A stretch of DNA of 64,000 nucleotides. It comes from Zygotorulaspora mrakii. Taxonomy: Eukaryota; Ascomycota; Saccharomycetes; Saccharomycetales; Saccharomycetaceae. The notes under the pieces are model-generated. The model ran no database searches and had not been told where the DNA came from. It saw nothing but the letters and a program-made list of their open reading frames with translations. The stretch covers positions 744,001 through 808,000 of the forward strand of contig NC_050721.1 of NCBI RefSeq assembly GCF_013402915.1, in the 5' to 3' direction. The first letter of the stretch is position 1. The number at the start of each line of letters is the position of its first letter. The position numbers and the translations under genes were made by a program. Positions 9,801 to 16,651 of the stretch are shown here, one piece after another.

Positions 9801-12014
9801 TATTTTGGTACAGTTCAGAAGGCTGAGTTCTTTACTTTGAAAGGTATGTTTTTGTCAAAGTTGAGAGCACATGATGAAGCTAATCAAGCTTTTGCAACAG
9901 CTGTTCAAATAGATTTGAATTTGGCAAAAGCCTGGGCTCAATGGGGCTTCTTTAACGATAGAAGATTATCAGAGGAACCGAACAACATCAGTTTCGCCAG
10001 CAACGCAATTAGTTGTTATTTACAAGCTGCAGGTCTTTACAAAAATGCCAAGACAAGAAAGTTATTATGCAGGATATTATGGCTAATTAGTATGGACGAT
10101 GCTTCAGGATCACTTTCTAACGCTTTCGAGTCGTTTAGAGGTGAAGTGCCCGTTTGGTATTGGATCACACTAATTCCACAACTATTAACTTCTTTATCTC
10201 ATAAGGAGGCAAACATGGTTCGTCAAATTTTGATCAGAATAGCCAAAACTTATCCTCAAGCTCTACACTTTCAACTTCGTACAACTAAAGAAGATTTTGC
10301 TGTTATCCAAAGGCAAACGATGGCTGTAATGGGCGAAAGAGGTACTAATACAGGACAAAATGGAGCCACCAATAATGGTCTGCGCCAACCATGGGAGCAT
10401 CTGCAAGAGCTAAACAACATATTGAAAACTGCATATCCTCTTTTGGCGTTATCCTTGGAATCTTTGATTGCACAGATTAATGAAAGGTTCAAAACAACCA
10501 CTGACGAGGACTTGTTTAGATTAATCAATGTCCTACTAATTGATGCAACCTTCAACTACAATCGTCTACCATTCCCCAGAGGGAAACCAAAACTACCAGC
10601 AAATACGGAAACAAATTTGACCAGATTTTCCGAAACTTTATTGGCGCCTCATATCAGACCTAAATTCAATGCAGACTTTATCGACAGCAAACCTGATTTT
10701 GAAGTTTACATCAAAAGATTAAGATATTGGAAGAGGCGTTTAGAAAACAAGCTCGACAGGGCCCCGAAAGTGGAGTATCTCGAAAAGCTGTGCCCTCATT
10801 TGAGTAACTTCCATCATCAAAAATTTGAGGACATCGAAATGCCGGGGCAATATCTACTTAACAAAGACAACAACCTACATTTTATCAAAATTGCGAGATT
10901 CCTTCCGCAAGTTGATTTTGTTCGAGGGACGCATTCTTCATACAGGAGATTGATTATTCGTGGAAATGATGGCAGCATTCATTACTATGCGGTACAGTAC
11001 CCATCAGTGCGTCACTCAAGGCGTGAGGAAAGGATGTCACAGCTGTTCAGGTTATTCAATAGGTCCCTATCGAAGAATGTTCAAACAAAACGCCGTAATA
11101 TTGAATTTTCGTTACCTATCGCTGTTCCATTATCGCCGCAGGTGAGAATCATGAAAGATAGTCCTTCCTTTACCACTTTTCATCAAATATATGATGAGTA
11201 TTGCTCACAGAAAGGGTTAGATCCAGATTCAGTGCAAGACTTTGTTGTTGATCAATTGAATATTGCACATGATAAGGCATTGCCTACGCCAGATTTGACT
11301 GTTGTGAAGGTTGAAATCTTCAGCTCAATTCAATCACTATTTCTGCCAACTACTGTTCTGACAGATTACTTCACCGCTTTATTCACGAAGTTTGAGGATT
11401 TTTGGTTGTTCCGTAAACAGTTTGCATCACATTACGGTACTTTCGTTTTCACCACATACATGATGATGATAAACAACAGAACTCCTCATAAAATTCATGT
11501 TGATAAAGAGTCTGGCAATGTGTTTACATTAGAAATGTTGCCATCGAGGTATCCACATGAGAGGGTCAAACCACTACTGAAAAATCAAGATTTCAATCTA
11601 CCACCAGATGCCCCTATTTTCCACAATAATGAACCTGTACCATTTAGATTAACGCCCAATATACAAAAATTAATTGGTGAATCTGCGCTAGAAGGTATAT
11701 TTGCTGTGGATATTTTCGCAATTTCTCGAGCATTAATGGAACCAGAGCATGAATTGAGCACTTATTTGACACTATTCATTCGCGATGAAGTGATCTCATG
11801 GTATAGTAATTTACATCGACCCATCGCTGAAAATCCGCAATTGCGTGAAATGGTCCAGAAAAATGTGGATCTAATTATCAGGAGGATAGCGCAATTGGGG
11901 CATTTAAGTTCTACGCCAGCTGTAACAACGCAGTTCATTCTTGATTGCATAAGCTCTGCTGTAAACCCAAGAAATTTAGCAAAAACCGACCTTAACTATT
12001 TGCCATGGTTTTAG
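822..12014 (+). CDS. TRA1: Tra1, SAGA/NuA4 transcription coactivator subunit
   Basis: The 3730-residue protein is very close in length to S. cerevisiae Tra1 (about 3744). Tra1 is the activator-binding scaffold shared by the SAGA and NuA4 histone acetyltransferase complexes in the nucleus. The first roughly 2500 residues are helical HEAT-type repeats with an acidic insert near residues 160-190. A FAT domain follows at about 2550-3150. A PI3K-like domain at about 3390-3680 lacks the normal kinase catalytic motifs, which is normal for this pseudokinase. The last 30 or so residues form a FATC segment ending in a terminal Phe (NYLPWF). The ATG at 822 is the first in frame. One uninterrupted frame of 11.2 kb with no intron. 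The 3' end converges on GEP4 with 91 bp between the stop codons. Confidence 0.98.
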   Translation: MSFNGQIEQFISRFNNQDADIQSKHLAVLELCDIIEFLNSPEEYQTFLRNVIPVFVKELKNVAPSFDTSTFDNKLRYSILDILNRCPMNETFEPFAGTVLEILIQTLPAENEDNGVQCMKILTALFKSYKGMLQDRVEGFVQIIMQIYKNSAESVRKTFEEVDDAHVSSDDEEKEDSHLNGTEVDSQGDSIHVRNPSGPSVLSKSSMYSFKILSECPITMVTLYSSYKQLTATSLPEFTPLVMDLLNMQVRKQQKAREKAELRGERYTAVVPEIKNRSAYCDFILSQIKATSFLAYVFIRGYASDFLQNYVGFIPDLIIRLLQDCPPELSSARKELLHATRHILSTNYKRLFLPKLDYLFDEKVLIGTGFTMRETLRPLAYSTVADFIHNVRSELQLDDIEKTIKMYTRYLLDQSLALTVQIMSAKLLLNLVERILKLGKENPAESPKAKKLLMVIIDAYTNRFKVSNRQYDTIMKYHKEYESNKASKAKEIQQAMKLDVNETEEFTKYIFNSAQPSIAGFDSTVVEGTQDTDDVTKHKEEQSGPIDMFDIKNYAPILLTPASTSDPIKDAFYLYRTLMSFLKTIIHDLKVFNPPPTDYTVANPKLWVSVSRVFSYEEVLVLKDLFHECIIGLRFFSSNAGKKPSEPVKKHFDINMPSLPVSATKDGRELMDYLAFMFMQMDNSTFNEIVESEIEFLYQSMLEDSALLHIAQSFLTSEITSPNFAGILLRFLKAKLRDLGNVDFIKSNILIRLFKLSFMSVNLFPNINEIVLLSHLNDLILDSLKYSTIAEEPLVYFYLIRTLFRSIGGGRFENLYRSIKPILQVLLQSLNGMILTARVPHERELYVELCITVPVRLSVLAPYLPYLMKPLVYALQGYPDLVSQGLRTLELCIDNLTAEYFDPIIEPVVEEVNKALFSLLKPQPFNHTISHTAVRILGKLGGRNRRLSKPISDLKTTQELDIEIAALFKVNGLAEEVPLSVTPGVESALEILEDNRVDVSYKKDAYKYLVSLLRLLIKSSTEFPENYALLVEATVKACSTDKIEPLSDFDAQPSQNDRNFSSQEKLLIKLLKAVFLATSMTELEDDATTLINQLVDHFCLLQVSNSLLDKRNYSSPFNIDIKQPEQHINPKVILEAISYSLSHYIEKIRAVGVLAIKRMYDRSKMIYGDELFYTHSFVINLIKRLIHHCYEEEFNKKRAGVIGLRTLIKDIEISNDFLRKTQYELIDGLLFVLRDTAVQAPAIITEQTEMLLIDIIRTTCKDVKEEDLNGKILQNTLTDIVCELSNSNEKVRLTCQRSLATISESTGIPIVKLMEHSKNFLLSPIFAKPLRALPFAMQIGNVDAVTYCLGLPNTFLTFNEELFRLLQEAIVLADAEDESLSTIQRATEYQTSEQLVKLRVACIKLLAFALKNEDFATAQQGNIRFRILAVFFKTMLKTSPEIINSTYHALKDVLAENSRLPKELLQNGLKPMLMNLSDHQKLTVPGLEALSRLLELLIAYFKVEIGRKLLDHLNAWSRIEVLDTLMGQDIHEQTPTKIIVNIINIFHLLPPQADMFLNDLLLKVMLLEKRLRLQIDSPFRVPLAKYLNRFHGPVVEYFKKNMALRQLVLFMCSILQKDDSKDLVTAFEQEMDYFWEYYMSNISTNRVRVVSFFANMVDLFDTMAKIRKNDWLKDKKGMVFKLKDMLKITLDTIRKNSFYIDTLQLDQAILKYQKLYLQFLTFYPDDHALLLDFIEFAISNDIKISHELHVYIFDNIVSYADTTRQNAYLKSSLSFALSDRYLDAGIFVLRNIINATFIYEGAKSQSLRKFNEDASRPEWFDLLHEKVWNSSNEVLLNNIAGQYDIYRFELLQLSAIVINWAPDTISDFKKEVIKFNWHFIKLEDTLVKQSAYLVISYFVSKFDFPIKVVTQVFVAILRCSQAEARSLARKSLDLLAPVMNERMAATDTPNAWINWVKRVLFENNSAQNNMLYQFLINHPDLFHNSRELFISHIIHHMGKVTFMSNSTPDNHMLAIDLASLILYWEEKSLLESRHEAISEEEDIDMDKSEEKELVARSVLASSNGSVYQVPVNLRETCIAFLIRYICSSNHRASESELGLRALKILSSLLSNEHWSNVNVKLFYFEKFLMYRDLGSENILFYCMNALDVLYVLFRSKSADWLIENLTMIQSLLDKCMRVDHHDIQEVLQKVLSLMLKAIKEKEAPTDTEVETPGQVFVNTLVSIIGQDLQGTSSIAAGVMLVWTLFMTFPQSVDSLLGLIMKTFSKLCKDHLSTAQPKDATAIEEAKITTNLLEKVLCLLSMKVSSLGDSRRPFLSTVALLIDRSMEQNFLRKIVSMARSWVFNNEIFPTVKEKAAILTKMLAFEVRGEPSLSKLFYEIILELFDGKNFNNTEITVRMEQPFLVGTRVKDVAIRKRFMFILDNSLERNIKERLYYVIRDQNWEFIADYPWLNQALQLLYGSFDKTYTLNLTDAYDLSPPGILKEYLNEKESILKEVKDEGLATFINDHIKTIQKVCTVPCSAILEPLVEIFYQDSNAIHKAWISVFPQAYKCIPRNEKYGFVRSLITLLSKQYHSRQITSKNNVVSMLLDSISRVESLELPPHLVKYLALSYNSWYQCIKILESVNSNISIDNSKIVEANEDALLELYVNLQEDDMFYGLWRRRAKYTETNIALSYEQVGLWDKAQQLYEVAQVKARSGVLPYSESEYALWEDNWILCAEKLQNWDILTELAKHEGFTDLLLECGWRVADWNTDREALEQSVKSVMDVPTPRRQMFETFLALQNFADTRKGDQDVRRLCDEGIQLSLHKWASLPERYSSAHKWLLHGFQQYIEFLEATQVYSNLHSTTVQNLDAKAQEVKRVLQAWRDRLPNIWDDVNMWNDLVTWRQHAFQVINNAYLPLIPALQQSNSNSNVNTHAYRGYHEIAWVINRFAHVARKHNMPDVCISQLARIYTLPNIEIQEAFLKLREQAKCHYQNMNELTTGLDVISNTNLVYFGTVQKAEFFTLKGMFLSKLRAHDEANQAFATAVQIDLNLAKAWAQWGFFNDRRLSEEPNNISFASNAISCYLQAAGLYKNAKTRKLLCRILWLISMDDASGSLSNAFESFRGEVPVWYWITLIPQLLTSLSHKEANMVRQILIRIAKTYPQALHFQLRTTKEDFAVIQRQTMAVMGERGTNTGQNGATNNGLRQPWEHLQELNNILKTAYPLLALSLESLIAQINERFKTTTDEDLFRLINVLLIDATFNYNRLPFPRGKPKLPANTETNLTRFSETLLAPHIRPKFNADFIDSKPDFEVYIKRLRYWKRRLENKLDRAPKVEYLEKLCPHLSNFHHQKFEDIEMPGQYLLNKDNNLHFIKIARFLPQVDFVRGTHSSYRRLIIRGNDGSIHYYAVQYPSVRHSRREERMSQLFRLFNRSLSKNVQTKRRNIEFSLPIAVPLSPQVRIMKDSPSFTTFHQIYDEYCSQKGLDPDSVQDFVVDQLNIAHDKALPTPDLTVVKVEIFSSIQSLFLPTTVLTDYFTALFTKFEDFWLFRKQFASHYGTFVFTTYMMMINNRTPHKIHVDKESGNVFTLEMLPSRYPHERVKPLLKNQDFNLPPDAPIFHNNEPVPFRLTPNIQKLIGESALEGIFAVDIFAISRALMEPEHELSTYLTLFIRDEVISWYSNLHRPIAENPQLREMVQKNVDLIIRRIAQLGHLSSTPAVTTQFILDCISSAVNPRNLAKTDLNYLPWF

Positions 12015-12105
12015 AAACAAGGTTTATACTCATTCAATTTTTGTAGGATTCTTTATGTTCTAAAAATCAATAAATACAGAAGCATTTGATGGAAACATTG
12101 AATCG

Positions 12106-12663
12106 TTAGAAATCAAAATATTTATACAAAGACTTTTCGAATTTGCAAATGAGACTAGTTGAAAGTTTTACTCCCTCTTTTACCCATATGCCGCGTGACC
12201 CCATGCTATTTGCCATTATCATATCCGTGAACAACCTGTCTCCCACCACTGCGATCTGTGAGGGATGATCAATGATATTTTTTCCATAAAAGTGCTCCAA
12301 AATTTCTTTCCCACATCCAGGTTTTTTGACTGTGTGCCTCAAGACGGGAACTCCAGTAGTTTTCTCGAGCATACTTGCCTCCTTATAGCCTATATCATCA
12401 CTTGACCCAGCGCTATTGCTAACTATTAATAGCCTGTTATCAGGATACTCTTTTTTCAAATCTTCCCATTTGGAACTGTACTCTGGCCACACGTTGTTTT
12501 CGTATGGATATGCAAAACAATTATCTTTATCAAGTACAATTGCTTTTATATGTGGACCCACCGGAACTGGCAGCTCATTGAAAGTTCCTATAGTTAGCTG
12601 TGGCCTACAAAGTTTAGGATTATATATGAGCCGTAGCGCATTCAGAGTAGCACTAATATTCAT
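12106..12663 (-). CDS. GEP4: Gep4, mitochondrial phosphatidylglycerophosphatase
   Basis: The 185-residue protein has the length of S. cerevisiae Gep4. The enzyme removes phosphate from phosphatidylglycerolphosphate at the matrix side of the inner mitochondrial membrane, a step in cardiolipin synthesis. It belongs to the HAD phosphatase superfamily. The nucleophile motif LDKDN is visible at residues 44-48 (Asp45 and Asp47), and the later motif VVGDRLFTD around 138-146 carries the metal-binding acidic residues. A short N-terminal stretch rich in Asn, Leu and Arg may act in mitochondrial import. Starts with ATG at 12663. It is convergent with TRA1 and lies downstream of BIG1 on the same strand. 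Confidence 0.95.
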   Translation of the reverse strand: MNISATLNALRLIYNPKLCRPQLTIGTFNELPVPVGPHIKAIVLDKDNCFAYPYENNVWPEYSSKWEDLKKEYPDNRLLIVSNSAGSSDDIGYKEASMLEKTTGVPVLRHTVKKPGCGKEILEHFYGKNIIDHPSQIAVVGDRLFTDMIMANSMGSRGIWVKEGVKLSTSLICKFEKSLYKYFDF

Positions 12664-12859
12664 CAGTATAAAATTCGTACGTTGTGCGACTATATAAAGC
12701 GACAGTAAACTAATTGAGGTGGTATCTTGTTAATCTATTGCTTGTCTGCACTTAAGCTTACTGTACATCTTTAGTATGCAGTCCTAATTTCCACATTACC
12801 CTGCCTTTAATGGCGAAAGACAACTCATTCTATGGATGCCACTTACGATTTATGGAGTT

Positions 12860-13933
12860 TTAACCGTCATTGTTTGATTGCTTGATGACATCCTTTATAC
12901 GCTCCTTATCTATGGTAACACTTGATATACCAAGTTTCTTTTTGGCTAATTTTTTTGGCTTCTTTTTTGGTAGCACGACTTGAATAATCAAGTATACAGT
13001 CAGAACGGTGATAATCGTCCTTATAAGCTCAAAATTTTCCGTAATAAATCTCTCTTCGAATATCGATATGTATTGAGAGCTCATCGCCTTAAATTTGGGA
13101 TGATACTCATTAAAAACGCGCAAAAGATTCAAGATACGATCGTTCTTTTCAACCTCTTCTGCTCGTGATGGATCCAGGAAAATTTCAGGAAATATTTCGA
13201 CTGGCCTTGATGTTACGTGTTTAATGGTGCTTCCAAGATCCAAATCAGGTTTCAACGATGCATATACTATTGTAAGCTCGGGGGAAGGAAGCTGTGCTAG
13301 AATTGCCCTCAATGACTTATCATACGCAGATAGTGCTATAGACCGATTTTGGCTGTCTTGCGGGAGCTCTGGGAAATCTATGCGAATGATTCTTTTACGT
13401 GTGTCAATATACGGTTGAAAGCTATCTGTATTGTTCCCATCCACTTCGAGTACTTCATCAACATTGCACTTTTCTTTGACATTGTCAATCAATTCATCGA
13501 ACATGTCGACAGGCAGAATGTCAACTTGTTCGAATTTGACAGCTGTCGAACTCGCATGCATGTATAGCTGCAAATTTATTAAATCCTTTTTGTACGCCGT
13601 AAAATCGTGAGCCCGAATACCTGGTTGGTTGACTAATATAAATGCATTCGAATTACACTTACCTAGCAATTCTTCAACAATTTCCTTAAAATTCTGCAAT
13701 GATAAGTTATTACCCAACGTATAATCTTCTTGGTATTTATAAATACCCTTAGACCTTTGTAAGAAGCATAAGTTAGTAGGTGAGCTCTATTGGAAATTAT
13801 CTTGTGTAATAACGTTAACTTACAATCTATGGGAGGCCAAAAGTACGGGTGCGCTAGTTTGCTTAATGAGCCCGGCAGCAAGTCCAACAGAAAAATAAAA
13901 CAGCAGGATGATTCTAATACGCACCATCCTCAT
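12860..13933 (-). CDS. BIG1: Big1, ER membrane protein for cell-wall beta-1,6-glucan (spliced)
   Basis: Two exons, which I joined: 13933-13824 and 13754-12860, giving 334 residues, against about 335 in S. cerevisiae Big1, whose gene also has a 5' intron. Exon 1 encodes a short basic start, a hydrophobic signal sequence (about residues 7-22) and the segment APVLLASHRL. Exon 2 continues in frame with SKGIYKYQEDYTLGNN. A transmembrane helix near residue 290 is followed by a short Lys-rich cytosolic tail (KKKPKK). Known role of the family: ER protein, a Voa1/Ost-like accessory factor also tied to V-ATPase assembly, needed for normal beta-1,6-glucan. Without splicing, the long downstream frame has no ATG near its start, which supports the intron. 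A second in-frame ATG at 13927 is an alternative start. Confidence 0.9.
13755..13823 (-). other. BIG1: BIG1 spliceosomal intron (69 nt)
   Basis: On the minus strand the intron opens with GTAAGT at 13823, carries a perfect yeast branch site TACTAAC at 13778-13772, and closes with ACAAAG at 13755, 17 nt after the branch box. This is the acceptor that keeps the frame. The next AGs (CCAAG, and TTGCAG near 13695) give a stop codon or a wrong frame. The donor differs from the usual yeast GTATGT, and the acceptor is AAG rather than the preferred YAG. Confidence 0.85.
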
Positions 13934-14077
13934 TGACGACTAGACTTTCTAGAGGCTTGCAGAGTAATTGCTTTACTTACAGCTCTCAACATGCCTTCTT
14001 AAACGCATCGTCGTCCTTTATGACGATTCACAAAAGTCTCTGGAATATGCATCTTTAATATTTGAAATATATACATG

Positions 14078-16204
14078 TCATTGAATATGTTCAACTAGAT
14101 TTATCAACTTTCGAAGTGAATCCTCTTGATCAATGCTATAAATGTGGTTGTTCGCGCCAATTAGCTCGTCATCGTCTTCGATAAACAAAGAATCATCAGT
14201 GGGTTCTAATGTCTTCTTATCGATCCTTTGCAAAACAGCCTTGTCAAAATTGACTGGATACTCCCAGCCATTTTCCTCGATTGCTTGAATTAGCAAGGCA
14301 TGGTTTATAGTGAAACCTGCATGCACAATTCTCTTGTACCATGTTAATGCCTCGTCAGGATTGTTTAAGTTCAAATATCGAATAACCATCGCAGTACAGA
14401 ACTGGAAATTCAAAGGCAAGCGATGCTCATGCATCAGCGACAGGAGATAATCAACTTGAGATTGACTAACCTCATAATTTTTATAGAGGACCAACGAAAA
14501 TGGACATCTGGAAGTGGTATTTCTTATTCCAATCTGAAACCTCTGATTGTAAAAGTCCTTCAGTATTTCAAATAACAAACCGAAATTTTTCAGCTCAAAT
14601 CTGATATGATGAAGAAACACATTCAAAATTCCCGTATCATGACTAAAGCTTTTCAATTTAGACTTTTTTTGTTTTAGAAAAGTTGTGTATTTTGAATACA
14701 AGTTTAATATGAAATCCTGATACTGCTGCTGATTCATAATCCGAGCATTCGTTGCTAAAACAACTCTGTAAATTTCTGTCAAAACAGCACATGAAGGTAT
14801 GCTATTCACCTGCATGGATGTTGGGAGCAAGGTTTCGAGACCTTGGATCTCTGAATACAAACTGTCTTTTGACAACGTATGATGATGGCTATGGAACACA
14901 GCACTCCATAAGCCCATATCGTTGAGAAGTTCACAGGTGACAACCTTTTTGAAACCTGATATCACGTATTGACACGTCAACTTAGGATCATTGAAGCTTC
15001 TAAATGAAGCGATAAGCTCATTGAGGATAAATTGATTAAAATGATAATTTTTTTTAACTGGTAGCTTTTGAATGGTGGAGATTAATTTGAAGACCTCTTC
15101 GTGCATTCCTTTTTTGCGCAAAAGTCTTGTAATAAAAAGTAACGGCTTATGTAACAAGTTCATGGTTGACAATGAGTGCTCCACCTCATCCATCAATCCC
15201 ATTTTTTTCATAAACTGTAGTTCTGTTGTGAACGTCTCTAAAAACATCTCTATATTCTGAGACTGTGACAAATAATAAAGCAGTGCGTTATTGAACTTTA
15301 CGAAAAGTAATTGCTTACTTTTTGCACTGGTGAAAAAATCATGTACTTGTCCAGTATCCATCTTGAACAGTAGCGCCGATAAATAGACCTTTATATTTCT
15401 AAAATCTTTCAAATATATCAAGCGATTAATAATCAGTAACATGGAATCAAAGGAATGTAATTTGCTGAATTTGGAAAAAAACAAGTTCTTGTGAGCATCA
15501 TTCTGCAAGAATATCTGTAAGCTAGCCAATTGCAATTCCATTTCCGAGCCCTGCATTAACCTTTTCCCCAATTTTCTAACTGACAGTGATGAGGAAAGAT
15601 GAACATCATTCTTTATAAGGAAATAATAATGATCGAAAGAATTCTGTTTCGGAAGGTTTTCCCAACACCACTTGTGGATAATCTCTGGAATAATGATTCC
15701 TCTTTTCTGACTTGCTTCAGGGAATAAATCGTGTTGGAAAGAAATAATGTCATACATTCGTTTCCTTTTTTGCTCCAAATTAATATCTTTGCACTCTATA
15801 ATCATTGACAAGCATTTGTGAAAAGCCATGCATTGTCGAGGTCCTATTTTCCTGAACAAGATCATATCCAGCCATGCAGTATCCTTAGTGACCTTTCTCA
15901 AAGCATAAAAGATTGCCGAATAGTGTATTTTGAATCTCCTGGTGAGTTTATTTTTCACTCTCCTCATGTCATGGCCTTGCTCAATTATTTTCAGCATGTT
16001 GAATAGCTTCAATGCTTCTTCAGAGTTTGATCTGCAGATATCATGCCTAGAAATGCCATCAACATACTCAAATATACGAGAAACTATATTCTCACTTGAA
16101 ACACTAGTAGGATTCCTTGTGTGGGCATCAACAGGCGCTTTTAGGATAGTGCTAAACCATCGCTGCGGTGTTGATTTATGCAATAGAAGCCGATATCGCA
16201 GCAT
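14078..16204 (-). CDS. ATP22: Atp22, mitochondrial activator of ATP6 mRNA translation
   Basis: 708 residues; S. cerevisiae Atp22 has about 684. I assign it by position and character. In S. cerevisiae YDR350C (ATP22) lies directly before SBE2, YPQ2 and TRR1, and the same neighbours follow here. The protein starts with a basic, hydroxylated mitochondrial targeting-type segment (MLRYRLLLHKSTPQRWFST) and then consists of helical, PPR-like repeats without an enzyme motif. The known role is an inner-membrane-associated factor needed to translate the mitochondrial ATP6 message for F1Fo ATP synthase. ATG at 16204 is the first in frame. It is divergent from KIC1 across a shared promoter of about 450 bp. 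Another mitochondrial PPR factor is the only realistic alternative. Confidence 0.82.
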   Translation of the reverse strand: MLRYRLLLHKSTPQRWFSTILKAPVDAHTRNPTSVSSENIVSRIFEYVDGISRHDICRSNSEEALKLFNMLKIIEQGHDMRRVKNKLTRRFKIHYSAIFYALRKVTKDTAWLDMILFRKIGPRQCMAFHKCLSMIIECKDINLEQKRKRMYDIISFQHDLFPEASQKRGIIIPEIIHKWCWENLPKQNSFDHYYFLIKNDVHLSSSLSVRKLGKRLMQGSEMELQLASLQIFLQNDAHKNLFFSKFSKLHSFDSMLLIINRLIYLKDFRNIKVYLSALLFKMDTGQVHDFFTSAKSKQLLFVKFNNALLYYLSQSQNIEMFLETFTTELQFMKKMGLMDEVEHSLSTMNLLHKPLLFITRLLRKKGMHEEVFKLISTIQKLPVKKNYHFNQFILNELIASFRSFNDPKLTCQYVISGFKKVVTCELLNDMGLWSAVFHSHHHTLSKDSLYSEIQGLETLLPTSMQVNSIPSCAVLTEIYRVVLATNARIMNQQQYQDFILNLYSKYTTFLKQKKSKLKSFSHDTGILNVFLHHIRFELKNFGLLFEILKDFYNQRFQIGIRNTTSRCPFSLVLYKNYEVSQSQVDYLLSLMHEHRLPLNFQFCTAMVIRYLNLNNPDEALTWYKRIVHAGFTINHALLIQAIEENGWEYPVNFDKAVLQRIDKKTLEPTDDSLFIEDDDELIGANNHIYSIDQEDSLRKLINLVEHIQ

Positions 16205-16651
16205 CAGTCTCGTTCCCTAAGGCATCAATGGACTGATCAACGAATTGATCAAATAGTGGATCAAGGATACGATTGCCAAACAGAGAAGAAGTGGCGGTGA
16301 TGTTAATTACTCTTGTTGGCAAGCTCCTGTTGAGTTTCTGACTTTGATGCTTTAAAATGCACAATCGTGGTGAACGAAGCTTCGAGCTGTATGAGAAACG
16401 ACACTTTCAAATGATATTTATGGAAGAGCTGATGAAATAGATGAAGCTGAATTATTGTTGTAATTTTCCTCCCTCAACTCAAACCATCATATATATTAGT
16501 CCTAACCTGAACAGCCAAGAAGGAGCGTTTTGTTGTGGTCGATTGTTGCTGTAAAAATCTGAAGAGATCAATATTTTTAAAATTTGTAATTTGAAGCACC
16601 GGTTGCTGAAAGAATCTAAGTAGGCAGTACTGTGACACTTTGTCAATAGAT
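16205..16651. other. Divergent ATP22/KIC1 intergenic region
   Basis: About 450 bp between the two divergent starts. It contains moderately AT-rich sequence and a TATATATT stretch near 16489-16496. I see no exact match to a well-known factor site and no open frame with coding character. Confidence 0.45.

Noticed and set aside
12860..13717. BIG1 as an unspliced gene starting at 13717
   Set aside because: The codon there is TTG, the product would lack a signal peptide, and a perfect branch site lies just upstream.
13663..13887. Open frame of 74 codons on the minus strand overlapping BIG1 exon 1 and intron
   Set aside because: It is in another frame than the signal peptide and exon 2 of BIG1; the spliced model explains the region fully.
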